From assembly GCA_937967505.1 (NCBI GenBank), contig CALCJM010000014.1:58975-122974 (forward strand): a stretch of 64,000 nt of DNA, in the 5' to 3' direction. This document shows positions 45,606-55,050 of this stretch, one piece after another. Position 1 is the first letter of the stretch. Every line of letters starts with the position of its first letter. The stretch is from an uncultured Pirellulaceae bacterium (GTDB lineage Bacteria > Planctomycetota > Planctomycetia > Pirellulales > Pirellulaceae). The position numbers were made by a program, and so were the translations under genes. The notes below the pieces were generated by a model. That model had not been told where the DNA came from. It searched no databases and saw nothing but the letters and a program-made list of their open reading frames with translations.

Positions 45606-46293
45606 TTTTTGTGCCGGCTTTGATCGTGCCCGAGACCGTTCCGGAAATCTTGCTGGCACCGATGCGTTTTCGGTAGGCCACCGGAATCTCGACTCGCCTC
45701 AAACCGTGCCGAATCGCCTTGATCTGCATCTCGATCGTCCAGCCAAAGTTTTCGTCCACCATCGCCAACTGTTTTAGCGACACGTACCGAATCGCACGCA
45801 GCGGCCCCAGATCGGTATAATCGTTTTTGCCGACGAACATCCGCATCAACCAGCAGGCGAATTTATTTCCATAGACACTCTGAAACGGCATCGCTCCTGG
45901 TTCGCGATTGCCCAACAAACGCGACCCCAGTACGAAATCCTGCTGGTCGGCAAGAATCGGATCGATCAGTGCTCCGATGGCATGCACGTGATCGCTGTAA
46001 TCAGCATCGGCGAATACAACCACTTCCACATTCAGTTTTTCCTCTTCAACCAGACGCTCCACTTCCCCCAGCCCTGTCAAACAGGCTTTTCCATATCCAC
46101 GCTGCGGTTCGGCGACCACGGTCGCTCCCTGCCCGACGGCCAGCGCGGCAGTATTGTCTTTCGACCCGTTATCGACCACGATCACACGTACGACCGAAGG
46201 CAAATCGGCCAATACCAATGGCAGGCTTTGCTCTTCATTAAGCGCGGGGATAACCACAACCACCGAATTGTATGTGGACGGGGGTGAGCTCAT
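45565..46293 (-). CDS. GT2-family glycosyltransferase, DPM-like
   Basis: This 242-residue glycosyltransferase starts at the ATG at 46293. The GT-A fold opening VVVVIPALNEEQSLPLVL is followed by VIVVDNGSKDNTA and the DXD-type FADADYSDH. VLGSRLLGNREPGAMP is common in dolichyl- or undecaprenyl-phosphate sugar transferases. There are no C-terminal membrane helices. The stop of the lipoprotein gene upstream is one base before its ATG. Its last 41 bases overlap the 3' end of the convergent protease-like gene. Confidence 0.88.
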   Translation of the reverse strand: MSSPPSTYNSVVVVIPALNEEQSLPLVLADLPSVVRVIVVDNGSKDNTAALAVGQGATVVAEPQRGYGKACLTGLGEVERLVEEEKLNVEVVVFADADYSDHVHAIGALIDPILADQQDFVLGSRLLGNREPGAMPFQSVYGNKFACWLMRMFVGKNDYTDLGPLRAIRYVSLKQLAMVDENFGWTIEMQIKAIRHGLRRVEIPVAYRKRIGASKISGTVSGTIKAGTKIIYSVWKYGRGRG

Positions 46294-46294
46294 G

Positions 46295-46546
46295 CTATCT
46301 GGTTCCCGATCCGCCGGGATGAGTGGTGGAGGATCCTGCGGCAGGTGTGCCAGCAGCCGTTGGCCAGCCTGTCGAGGCGTTGTTTTGGTAAGGTGAGATG
46401 ACTGTTTTTGGTGAAAAGGTCTGGCTTCCGCGCATGTTCTGCTCGGGAGGAACATATGCGTCGCGCGTCCAAACGGAGGTTCCGCTGGCACAACCGGCGC
46501 TGGCCAACAGGCCGATTCCCAGCCCAACCAGAATAACTTGTTTCAT
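46295..46546 (-). CDS. Small lipoprotein
   Basis: This 83-residue protein has a lipoprotein signal peptide: MKQVILVGLGIGLLASAGC, with the lipobox ASAGC. The mature part is short, polar and rich in Thr, Ser, Gly and Pro. I recognise no domain. It is followed after one base by the GT2 glycosyltransferase in the same direction, so the two are likely co-expressed. Confidence 0.7.
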   Translation of the reverse strand: MKQVILVGLGIGLLASAGCASGTSVWTRDAYVPPEQNMRGSQTFSPKTVISPYQNNASTGWPTAAGTPAAGSSTTHPGGSGTR

Positions 46547-46803
46547 GGATCACTCCTTCGATTTTACTGACACTCCATTCACAGTGGTATTTCACCATCT
46601 GCCGGGAATCACAACAATACCAGCTTGCGACAATGCCGGCCTCCCGGTGGCGATACGGCGATCAGCGCGCTTTTGTACTGGAGCTCACATTCCGCGCCCG
46701 CATTTACGATTCAATGATTCCGCTCCATAATAACAGGGCATATTATTTACACAGGCACGATCAAACCGATCGATACCATAACCCACGTCTTTTTCGAACT
46801 GCT

Positions 46804-47976
46804 ATGTCAACCAAACTTAATCCGGAACTCTCGGTCCACGAACGTTATTCAGCCGCCTCTCAGGAGCGCGAACCGGCGCTATGCTGCCCGGTGGTCTACG
46901 ACCAGAAATACCTTGAGGTCATCCCACAGGAAATCATTGAACGCGACTACGGTTGCGGCGACCCGTCTCCCTATGTGAATCCGGGCGACACGGTAGTCGA
47001 TCTGGGCTCCGGCGGCGGCAAATTGTGCTATATCATCTCGCAACAGGTCGGACCGGCCGGCCGCGTGATTGGCGTCGATGTCAACCAAGATATGCTGGGA
47101 TTGGCCAAACAGTACCAGACCGAAGTGGCTGAAAAAATTGGACACAGCAACGTCGAATTCCGCTACGGAAAGATTCAGGACCTCGCATTGGATCTCGACC
47201 AGTTAGGCGAAGCAATCGAATCAAGTACCGCAACGGGCAAAGCCAAAGCTTTGGAAATGATCGATCTGCCGGATCGCCTGCGTGCCGAATCTCCGATGAT
47301 CGCTGACAATTCGGTTGACTGTGTGGTTTCCAATTGCGTGCTGAATCTGGTGGCACCCGCAGACCGACGGCAGCTGTTTGCCGAAATCTTTCGCGTGCTT
47401 AAGCCCGGTGGCAAAGCCGCGATCAGCGACATTGTTTCCGACGAGGACGTGCCGGCAGATCTGCAAGCCGACGGAGAACTGTGGTCCGGTTGTATCTCCG
47501 GTGCCTGGCGGGAAGACCTGTTTGTTGATGAATTCAGCGACGCGGGTTTCGAAGGAATCGTTATCGACAAACGCCAGGAAGAACCTTGGCAAACCGTCAA
47601 AGGGATCGAGTTCCGCAGCGTCACGCTATTGGCATACAAGCCGTCAGAAGACGACTGTCTGGAATGCAATCAGGCAGTCATCTACAAAGGTCCCTTCGAA
47701 ACCGTCTCCGATGATGCGGGGCACGTTTACCCGCGTGGCGTTCGCATGGCCGTCTGTGACAGGACTTACCGGACGCTGATGCAGGCACCGTACAAAGACA
47801 TGTTTATCGGCATCGAACCCATTAAAACGATTCCATCGGACAAGGCATTGCCCTTTGATTGCGAGGTCAACCGGATTCGCAATCCCAAAGAAACCAAAGG
47901 GCAACAGTACAATCTAACGATCCAGTCGACCGGCGGCGATTGCTGCGGCGGCACTGACAGCGACAGTTGCTGCTAA
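46804..47976 (+). CDS. arsM: Arsenite methyltransferase, ArsM type
   Basis: This 390-residue SAM-dependent methyltransferase starts at the ATG at 46804. The SAM-binding motif is VVDLGSGGGKLCYIIS, followed by RVIGVDVNQDML and the helix VLKPGGKAAISDIV. Cys residues in the CCPVVYD segment, NCVLNL and SGCISGAW fit As(III) binding. The C-terminus ends in GGDCCGGTDSDSCC, a Cys-rich As-binding tail. It is 62 bases upstream of a radical SAM gene, the usual arsM-arsS pair. Together they convert inorganic arsenic toward arsenosugars. Confidence 0.9.
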   Translation: MSTKLNPELSVHERYSAASQEREPALCCPVVYDQKYLEVIPQEIIERDYGCGDPSPYVNPGDTVVDLGSGGGKLCYIISQQVGPAGRVIGVDVNQDMLGLAKQYQTEVAEKIGHSNVEFRYGKIQDLALDLDQLGEAIESSTATGKAKALEMIDLPDRLRAESPMIADNSVDCVVSNCVLNLVAPADRRQLFAEIFRVLKPGGKAAISDIVSDEDVPADLQADGELWSGCISGAWREDLFVDEFSDAGFEGIVIDKRQEEPWQTVKGIEFRSVTLLAYKPSEDDCLECNQAVIYKGPFETVSDDAGHVYPRGVRMAVCDRTYRTLMQAPYKDMFIGIEPIKTIPSDKALPFDCEVNRIRNPKETKGQQYNLTIQSTGGDCCGGTDSDSCC

Positions 47977-48038
47977 CAAGCAGTATCTGTATTGTTTGCT
48001 CACGGGCAGACGACATCATGCGCTGAACTGTCGGCGCT

Positions 48039-49133
48039 GTGGTCCATTTTGCACGATCCGTTCTCTGTGAAAGAAGTCTTTTGAACCTTCCTGTATTATC
48101 TCTCAAGCGTCGTGGCGTGGAACTCGCCAATGCCAAAGCCCAGGTCGAGATTCTGGAACGGCCTTCAAAACTACCCACGTTCGAAGCACAGCTGGCCGCC
48201 AGCGGTTTGCCCGCACTGCGGGCCGACGGGATCGACATTCTACAGGTCAACGTTGGCAAACTGTGCAACATGACCTGCCAACACTGCCACGTGGATGCCG
48301 GCCCCGATCGCAAAGACGAAAATATGGATCGGGCAACAGTCGATCAATGCCTTGCTGCGATCAAGTCTTCCGGCATCAAAACGCTAGATTTAACCGGCGG
48401 TGCTCCGGAGATGAATGCCAACTTCCGCTACTTTGTTACCGAGGCGAAGAAGCTGGGCTGTCATGTGATCGATCGCTGCAATTTGACGATTCTGCTGGCC
48501 AACGGGTTCACCGACATACCGGAATTTTTGGCCGAAAACCAGGTCGAGATCGTCGCGTCACTGCCGTGCTACCTGGAGGAAAATGCCGACGCACAACGCG
48601 GGGACGGATCCTTCCAAAAATCGATCAAAATTCTCAAACGACTGAATGATCTGGGCTATGGGAAATCCGACCCTGACCTGATGCTGACCCTCGTTTACAA
48701 CCCTGTCGGTGCGAGCCTTCCTCCGGACCAGTCGAAACTGGAACGTGATTATCGGTCGCAACTGCTGGAGCGTTACGGGATTCACTTCGACCGGCTGTTC
48801 ACAATCACCAACATGCCCATCAGTAGGTACCTGGATCACCTGTTGGAACAGAACGAATTCGAAACGTACATGCAGAAGCTGATCGAGGCCTTTAATCCGG
48901 CAGCCGTCAGCGGCGTCATGTGCCGCAAGATGCTGTCGGTTGGTTGGGATGGTCGATTGTTCGATTGTGACTTCAACCAAATGCTGGCACTTCCTACCGC
49001 TGTAGGTCAGCCACGCCACATTAAAGATTTTGTCGCTGCCACCATGAACCAGCGCTCGATCATCACCGGCCGGCACTGTTTCGGCTGCACTGCGGCCGCA
49101 GGGTCGGGGTGCTTGGGAGCGATCGAGGGTTAG
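48039..49133 (+). CDS. arsS: Radical SAM arsenosugar biosynthesis enzyme
   Basis: This is a radical SAM enzyme of the ArsS family, which adds the 5'-deoxyadenosyl group of SAM to methylated arsenic. The cluster motif is VNVGKLCNMTCQHCHVDAGP (CxxxCxxC). The ALRADGIDILQVN segment precedes it and LDLTGGAPEMN follows. The C-terminal Cys-rich part (MCRKMLSVGWDGRLFDCDFNQML and HCFGCTAAAGSGC) is typical of this family. The start is uncertain: GTG at 48039 or TTG at 48081. Up to 364 residues. Confidence 0.9.
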   Translation: MVHFARSVLCERSLLNLPVLSLKRRGVELANAKAQVEILERPSKLPTFEAQLAASGLPALRADGIDILQVNVGKLCNMTCQHCHVDAGPDRKDENMDRATVDQCLAAIKSSGIKTLDLTGGAPEMNANFRYFVTEAKKLGCHVIDRCNLTILLANGFTDIPEFLAENQVEIVASLPCYLEENADAQRGDGSFQKSIKILKRLNDLGYGKSDPDLMLTLVYNPVGASLPPDQSKLERDYRSQLLERYGIHFDRLFTITNMPISRYLDHLLEQNEFETYMQKLIEAFNPAAVSGVMCRKMLSVGWDGRLFDCDFNQMLALPTAVGQPRHIKDFVAATMNQRSIITGRHCFGCTAAAGSGCLGAIEG

Positions 49134-49305
49134 GGAATTCTCAAGCGTCCGGTTGAGGTGGTATCCAGGGCATGGTAGGACCGCGGCTTTGTCGTTGGAA
49201 CGCCGTTTGGTTTGCCAATTCTTTCGCTTTGGTAACGTCTGGCGGGCTACGCAAAGAACCGCCATCCAGCGGGCACACCTCAACGAGTAGGCAACACGAC
49301 TCCTC

Positions 49306-51219
49306 TCAGGCAACAGGGGCACGCCGGGCAGACGCATCTGCCAATTCTGCAATCGCGTCACGGCAAACGGAGGCCACACCAGCCGCATCCAGTTTCAGAT
49401 CAGCCAATACCTCTGCCCGATCGGCATGCTGAACAAATTCGTCAGGAATACCAATCCGGTGCACATTCACCGTGCTCAGTCGCTGGTTGTTGGCCTCTTC
49501 CAAAAATGCGCTACCAAAACCTCCCATCAACATCGCCTCCTCAACCGTTACAACGAAGTCGTAATCGGTCAGGCAGCGTCTGACCATCCCGACGTCGATC
49601 GGTTTGACAAAACGCGCGTTAATGACTCCCACATTGATGCCCTCGGTCGCCAGCTGGGCCGCCGCGTCCAAGCAGTCCTTCAGCGGCGTGCCGATACAGA
49701 CAATCACACCATCGGAGCCTTCACGGATTGTCTCGCACCTTCCCAGCTCGATTGGCTGTAACGTGCGGCTGATCTCTTCGGCACCGAGTTTTGGGTAGCG
49801 AATTGAACAGGCGATCTCCTGCTGTAGCGAGAAATCGAGCATCGCGCCCAGATCATTCGCATCACCAGGTGCCATCACGATCATATTGGGAAACGGTCGC
49901 ATATAGCTGTAATCAAATGTCCCATGATGTGTTGGGCCATCATTTGCAGTCAAACCACCGCGATCAAGCATAAAGGTTACCGGTAACCCCTGTAAACAAA
50001 CTTCCTGGAAAATCTGATCGTAACTGCGCTGCAAAAACGTGCTGTAGATATCGACGATCGGACGCATACCGACTTTCGCCTGACCGGCGGCAAACGATAC
50101 TGCGTGCGATTCGCAAATGCCAACGTCAAAGAAACGGTCGGGGAACTCCTCACGCACCGGTTCAAGTTTATTTCCCTGGCACATGGCAGCTGTGATTACA
50201 GTAACGCGGTCGTTGTGCCGCATCTGGTCCGCAATCGCATCCCGCGCATAATTCGTATAGGCTTTGGTGGCAGATTTTCCTTTGGGAACCGCATCGCCTT
50301 CTTCTGATGTTTCAAACACCGGAGGCGTATGAAAATACACCGGATCTTCGGCGGCAGGTTTGAATCCGTGTCCTTTTTTGGTGATCACATGCAAGAGGAC
50401 AGGACCGTCGATCTCACGCACCATTTTCAGGTACTTCTTCATCACTCCGATGTCGTGTCCGTCGATCGGCCCAAAATACTTGAACCCAAACTCTTCAAAC
50501 ATCATGCCACCATGCAAACCGGCCTTGACGCCCTCTTTGATCTGGAACAGCAACCGCTCGGTCGGGTCGCCCAGTACGGGAACCTTGTTCAGCATACTGA
50601 CGACTTCGCTTTTCATGCCCGAATAGACCCGGTTGGTTCTCAGTTTATCCAGGTAGCTGCCGATTCCACCGACGCGCGGACAGATTGACATTTCGTTGTC
50701 GTTAAGCACCACCAGCATTTTACTTTTCAGTTCGCTGGCATTGTTGATCGCTTCGTAGACGATGCCTGAGGGGAATGCTCCATCACCAATCACGGCCACG
50801 GTGTAGTTATCGCGGCCCATCAGATCGTCACCGCTGCGGAGCCCCACGGCGGTGGAAACGCTGCTGCCGGCGTGACCGGTCATGAACAGGTCGTAATCCG
50901 ATTCGGCAGGGTTGGGGTATCCCATCAAACCACCGCGCGTACGGATGGACTGAAACTCGTCATAACGCCCGGTGATTAGTTTCTGGGGATAGATCTGATG
51001 CCCGGTATCCCAGATCAAACGATCCTGTAGAAAATCATAAGTGCTGTGCAGGGCAAGTGTCAGCTCGACCACGCCCAAATTGGAGGCAAAGTGAGCAGCA
51101 CGGATGCTAAGTAGATTGCAGAGCGTCTCACGAATCTCGCCGGCAACGGCCTCCAGTTCGGCGACTGGTTTTCCGTGCAGGTCGAGTGCGTTTTTTAGTG
51201 TGGGAAGAATTTTTGTCAT
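49306..51219 (-). CDS. dxs: 1-deoxy-D-xylulose-5-phosphate synthase
   Basis: This thiamine diphosphate enzyme starts the MEP isoprenoid pathway from pyruvate and glyceraldehyde 3-phosphate. The 637-residue protein has SIRAAHFASNLGVVELTLALH and the ThDP segment VIGDGAFPSGIVYEAINNAS. The DRGGLTANDGPTHHGTFD catalytic loop is followed by the transketolase C-terminal domain. The order xseB-ispA-dxs on the minus strand is a common bacterial cluster. The gap to ispA is 41 bases. Confidence 0.95.
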   Translation of the reverse strand: MTKILPTLKNALDLHGKPVAELEAVAGEIRETLCNLLSIRAAHFASNLGVVELTLALHSTYDFLQDRLIWDTGHQIYPQKLITGRYDEFQSIRTRGGLMGYPNPAESDYDLFMTGHAGSSVSTAVGLRSGDDLMGRDNYTVAVIGDGAFPSGIVYEAINNASELKSKMLVVLNDNEMSICPRVGGIGSYLDKLRTNRVYSGMKSEVVSMLNKVPVLGDPTERLLFQIKEGVKAGLHGGMMFEEFGFKYFGPIDGHDIGVMKKYLKMVREIDGPVLLHVITKKGHGFKPAAEDPVYFHTPPVFETSEEGDAVPKGKSATKAYTNYARDAIADQMRHNDRVTVITAAMCQGNKLEPVREEFPDRFFDVGICESHAVSFAAGQAKVGMRPIVDIYSTFLQRSYDQIFQEVCLQGLPVTFMLDRGGLTANDGPTHHGTFDYSYMRPFPNMIVMAPGDANDLGAMLDFSLQQEIACSIRYPKLGAEEISRTLQPIELGRCETIREGSDGVIVCIGTPLKDCLDAAAQLATEGINVGVINARFVKPIDVGMVRRCLTDYDFVVTVEEAMLMGGFGSAFLEEANNQRLSTVNVHRIGIPDEFVQHADRAEVLADLKLDAAGVASVCRDAIAELADASARRAPVA

Positions 51220-51260
51220 CGCGTGTTCCTTTGATCAATGTAGTTAACAAGACAACAACT

Positions 51261-52151
51261 TCACTGCGTCCGGTCAATTACAAAGCGTGCAAGGAGTTCG
51301 AGAGGGCGCGCACTGTCGCCAAACGGCTGCAGTGCATCAATGGCGGCTTGTGCAACTTCTCGGGCCCTCAGTTCGCTTTCCTCTACACCCAGTACGGCGG
51401 GGTAGGTCAATTTTCCAAGTTCGGCATCTTTGCCCGCGCGTTTGCCCATTTTGTCTTGGGAGCCGCGTAAATCCAACAGATCATCGACAATTTGAAACGC
51501 CAAACCCAAATGTTTACCGTATTGTATGACGCTTTTAAGCTTTTCCGGGCTTGCTCCGGCAATCATGGCTCCCATTTCCAATGAAACTGCAATCAAAGCC
51601 CCCGTCTTGCGGCGATGAATGCGCTCCAAAGACTCCAAATTAGCCGGAGAAAACTGAAACCCCAAATCATCCGCCTGTCCACCGACCAACTGCGACGGCC
51701 CCGAGGCCGTGGCCAGCGCCAACACGCACCGCGCGGCAATGTCATCCGGGCGAATGTCGCGGGCCAGAACTTCAAACGCCATCGGAATCAGGGCATCCCC
51801 GGCAAGTATCGCAGTCGATTCATCAAACTGAATGTGACAGGTTGAGCGACCGCGGCGAAAGTCGTCGTTGTCCATTGCCGGCAGATCGTCGTGAATCAAT
51901 GAGTAATTATGAATCATCTCTACCGCACAGGCCGCTGGCATCGCCCCTTCAATCGAACCACCACACATCTCAGTAGCCGTGAGTAACAACAACGGGCGAA
52001 AACGCTTCCCGGGAGCCAATAAACAATATCGAATCGCGTCGGCCAAGTGCCGCGGGCAGTCATCGTCGAACCGGGTGTACTCCGTCAGGGCATCGTCTAT
52101 TTGGGTTCGCCAAGCTTCAATTTCAGCAGGAAACAGTGTCGACGTTGCCAT
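51261..52151 (-). CDS. ispA: Polyprenyl diphosphate synthase (farnesyl/geranylgeranyl)
   Basis: This 296-residue trans-prenyltransferase elongates allylic diphosphates with IPP. The first Asp-rich motif is DDLPAMDNDD and the second is DDLLD in AFQIVDDLLDLRG. GKRFRPLLLL marks the N-terminal basic segment. The residues before the first motif (MIHNYSLIHDD) suggest a C15-C20 product, but chain length cannot be fixed by eye. It lies between xseB and dxs in the same direction. Confidence 0.93.
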   Translation of the reverse strand: MATSTLFPAEIEAWRTQIDDALTEYTRFDDDCPRHLADAIRYCLLAPGKRFRPLLLLTATEMCGGSIEGAMPAACAVEMIHNYSLIHDDLPAMDNDDFRRGRSTCHIQFDESTAILAGDALIPMAFEVLARDIRPDDIAARCVLALATASGPSQLVGGQADDLGFQFSPANLESLERIHRRKTGALIAVSLEMGAMIAGASPEKLKSVIQYGKHLGLAFQIVDDLLDLRGSQDKMGKRAGKDAELGKLTYPAVLGVEESELRAREVAQAAIDALQPFGDSARPLELLARFVIDRTQ

Positions 52152-52285
52152 GTTGATTCGGAATCGGTGGTGGTGGGAGTCGCCAAGCTCACAGGGAACC
52201 TTGACATGCGATGCATTAACCGGACATTTTTTATGGCAGCAACACGGTGGGGTGCGTCAATCTGTCGGACGATGCACAATTAATT

Positions 52286-52705
52286 TTAGAACAAGCCATT
52301 CGAATCGTCTACGTCGTTGTCGTCGTCAAGTTGACTGCGGAGGTCCTCTTCATCCTCTAAATCCTCGTCGTCTTCCAAGTCGCAACCGGTACCAACAGCG
52401 GATGCCGGTTTGGAGGACCTTGAACGACGAGTGCTGGAAGTAATTTCAGCAGAAGCCGTTCCATCGAAGGGCTTGGTAACAATTTGTCCCGCTTCATCAA
52501 TCGAGACCAATTGCCGGATTTTTTGCCTGGCGGCCTCGAGGGCACCGTGACAATGCCCCAGATATTTGATGCCGTCTTCGTATTGCTTGAGCGATTGCTC
52601 CAACGTGAGGTCGTCAGATTCAAGTGCTGCAAGCGCTTCTTTGAGTTGTTGAAGCGCCGTTTCGAAATCGGGAGCTTTCTTTTTCCGGGAAACTTTTTTG
52701 GGCAT
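52286..52705 (-). CDS. xseB: Exodeoxyribonuclease VII small subunit
   Basis: This small helical subunit pairs with XseA. Residues 14-80 match the family (FETALQQLKEALAALESDDLTLEQSLKQYEDGIKYL). The tail, about residues 95-139, is unusually long and very acidic (Asp/Glu runs such as DLEDDEDLEDEED). The gene is first in the xseB-ispA-dxs cluster. XseA is not in the window. Confidence 0.9.
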   Translation of the reverse strand: MPKKVSRKKKAPDFETALQQLKEALAALESDDLTLEQSLKQYEDGIKYLGHCHGALEAARQKIRQLVSIDEAGQIVTKPFDGTASAEITSSTRRSRSSKPASAVGTGCDLEDDEDLEDEEDLRSQLDDDNDVDDSNGLF

Positions 52706-52971
52706 GTGGGCGTTGGCAACTGGACTGTGGCGTTGGGATTCAATGGCTGGGTTACGATCAACGCAGGTACGCTGGTTGAGGCGTGGAACTCTCCAAGTTT
52801 TTTACGCGGATGGTTGCTTTACCCGTATCTTAGCCGCTGGTGAGAGTTTTCACTTTTGCTCCACCGTCTGGCGACGGTAGCTACGTTTTGTCCGGCGCTG
52901 TAGCTGATAGCCTACACCAATGCCGACCGGGAGAGTAGCGACCGGCAGGGTAACGCGTACAGGGAACCGCC

Positions 52972-54663
52972 CTATCCGACGCGTAACTTTGCCCGAATCT
53001 GCTCAATCGCCTCTTTGACCGGATAGTTCGACGATGAAAATTTCAGTTGAGCTCCCTCGGCAAGCATTGACGCGATTTTCTTCTGTGCGGCGATCACGGT
53101 ACTGTGACTCCGATTACCAAAATAGTCACCAATCTCCGACAATGCCGAATTGGTGTGCTCACGCGCCAGATACATCGCCAGCATCCGCGCTGAACTGATC
53201 GTCTTGCGGCGACTGGAGGACCGCAAGTCTGCAGGCTTGACTCCCGTCAATTCACAAACAGCACTCTCGATTGTCACCATCGATGTTCCGATATTGGACA
53301 TCACCAGCAGGTCTTTGAGGGCCTCTGCCGCAAAATCAACGGTCATCGCTGGCTGCCCCATCGAAATCGAAACGGCCCGTAAACGATTAACGGCACCGGA
53401 AAGCCGACGCACATCGCGCGTGATCTGCCCGGCCACTAAATTCACGACCTCGCCGGGTAACTTGAAATTGCGTTCGCGACACATGCGGTTGACGATAAAC
53501 ACGCGCCCCTCATGGTCCGGCCACGTCAACGGGCAGCTTAAACCTCCCGCTAAACGGTTCACCAAATCGCTGCCCAGTGAACTCAACTCCAACAGCGATC
53601 GATCCGAAGACAGAATCACCTGCTTGCCCTGACGGACAAGCGTATCAATCGTAAACTGAAACTCGTTCAGCGTCGCAGTCTTGCCGGCGAGGAACTGAAT
53701 GTCGTCGATCGCGAACAAATCCAGATCGCGATACTTCTGCCGAAAGACAGGCAAGCCGCGATTGTCTCGCAACGCTCCCACAAACAAACTGGTAAATTGT
53801 TCTGCCGAAAGAAAAACGCATCGCTTCTTGCCAAGCCGACGGCGGTAGAAATTTGTCACCGCCTCCAACAAGTGGCTCTTACCGGTACCTGAGGGACCGT
53901 GCAACAACAGCGGAGTAAACTGATCCGGTGTTTCGGTGACCTGTTCCACACCGGCGCGAGCGATACGGTTGGATGCACCAAACCAGAAATCCTTCAGCGA
54001 CTGCCTCTTTCGCCGGTTCGACATTCTGCCCGCAGCGCCACTGACGTCGTTGGCGGTCGAATCGGTCTCAAGCCGGCTGGATTCGTCCAAAACTGCCGCA
54101 GCAGGGCGACCGGACAACTCGTTCGAATCCGCAAACTTGCCCCCTACAGACGGACCGGCCACGCCAGCCACTGCGGACGCGTCAGCAACCTCAAACAGAC
54201 AAGCCTGATTGCTTAACGGTTTACGACTGACGGGAACTTTGGCTTGCTTGACCGGCCGCACGGAGAAATCGATTTCGACATGGGCACCGCAAACCGCATT
54301 GACCACCTCACGTACATCCTGACCAAACTTGTTTTGAAGGCGGTTGAGTGTGAAGTTACTCTCGGACTGAATGAAAACGCGCCCCTCACGGAAATCCACC
54401 GAACCACTGCCCGAGAACCACAGCTCGAACCGAACCAGCCCCAGCCGGTCAGCCAAGTGTTCGACCAGCGCTGACGAAATCCGGGCGTCGGTTGGGGCAC
54501 CTTGTTGCTCACAGCGGGAGCCGTCGGTGCCGGTGGTGGGGGCAGTTTCCTTGGTCGACAAATGCGCGTCCTGACGGTTTATCGATACGCGACGCAAGCG
54601 GAGGTGGAAGTGAAAACTGGCAGCCGTTTTAACCGACCTTAAATACAGCCATTTATGCTGCAA
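52972..54663 (-). CDS. dnaA: DnaA-type replication initiator ATPase, divergent
   Basis: This 563-residue protein is a DnaA homolog. Domain I is present (RLGLVRFELWFSG near 73-85), followed by a poorly conserved linker. The AAA+ core has GPSGTGKS at 256-263 and DDIQFLAGK at 320-328. The C-terminal DNA-binding domain reads SSARMLAMYLAREHT...IGDYFGNRSHSTVIAAQKK, where the usual DHST/DHTT begins with Ser (SHST). The usual arginine-finger SRF segment is replaced by NRLAGGL. The exact start is unclear; the frame could begin at an internal GTG/TTG. It is not next to dnaN or gyrB. Confidence 0.85.
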   Translation of the reverse strand: MQHKWLYLRSVKTAASFHFHLRLRRVSINRQDAHLSTKETAPTTGTDGSRCEQQGAPTDARISSALVEHLADRLGLVRFELWFSGSGSVDFREGRVFIQSESNFTLNRLQNKFGQDVREVVNAVCGAHVEIDFSVRPVKQAKVPVSRKPLSNQACLFEVADASAVAGVAGPSVGGKFADSNELSGRPAAAVLDESSRLETDSTANDVSGAAGRMSNRRKRQSLKDFWFGASNRIARAGVEQVTETPDQFTPLLLHGPSGTGKSHLLEAVTNFYRRRLGKKRCVFLSAEQFTSLFVGALRDNRGLPVFRQKYRDLDLFAIDDIQFLAGKTATLNEFQFTIDTLVRQGKQVILSSDRSLLELSSLGSDLVNRLAGGLSCPLTWPDHEGRVFIVNRMCRERNFKLPGEVVNLVAGQITRDVRRLSGAVNRLRAVSISMGQPAMTVDFAAEALKDLLVMSNIGTSMVTIESAVCELTGVKPADLRSSSRRKTISSARMLAMYLAREHTNSALSEIGDYFGNRSHSTVIAAQKKIASMLAEGAQLKFSSSNYPVKEAIEQIRAKLRVG

Positions 54664-55050
54664 AATTGCTTCGTTTCCCTCGAAACCCGTAAACGCCGTA
54701 TCCTTAATTTGACTGGTAACCGGCTCGCATCAGTGCGATCCGTGAATGTCTCTGATCAGGTGGCGATTCTAAAGTTGCTAGCACGTCTGTCAAATGTCTA
54801 TTCGCAATTTCAATCCAAGTTTTCGTAAACGCCAACAAACCCTTTCCGAGTTTTCAAAAAAGAGTGAAAAACCAGCCAAGTCCCTACGTGTTTCCAGTGT
54901 TGATAAAATGTCGTTTGCCACGCACCGGAGAGTTTGCCTTGGAAAATGCCCCTTCGATTCGGACTTCTCGTTCGAACAGAAATACTTCCCAAAAGAAATC
55001 GATACAAGAACGTTTTGCACTTGAAAGTTGCCCACGTAAATCCGCTTTAC
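54664..55050. other. Gap between dnaA and a secreted protein gene
   Basis: About 387 bases without a credible gene. One TGTTGATAA (54898-54906) is a single-mismatch DnaA-box-like 9-mer, but I saw no cluster, so an origin is not supported. Three overlapping short frames of about 65-81 codons on both strands are likely chance. Confidence 0.45.

Noticed and set aside
52868..52960. GTCTGGCGACGGTAGCTAC-like sequences near 52868 and similar ones near 9430 and 60735
   Set aside because: Similarity is short and partial, and does not match the palindromic family; a repeat family is not established.
54898..54906. TGTTGATAA, one mismatch from a DnaA box
   Set aside because: A single site without a cluster or AT-rich unwinding element; does not support an origin.
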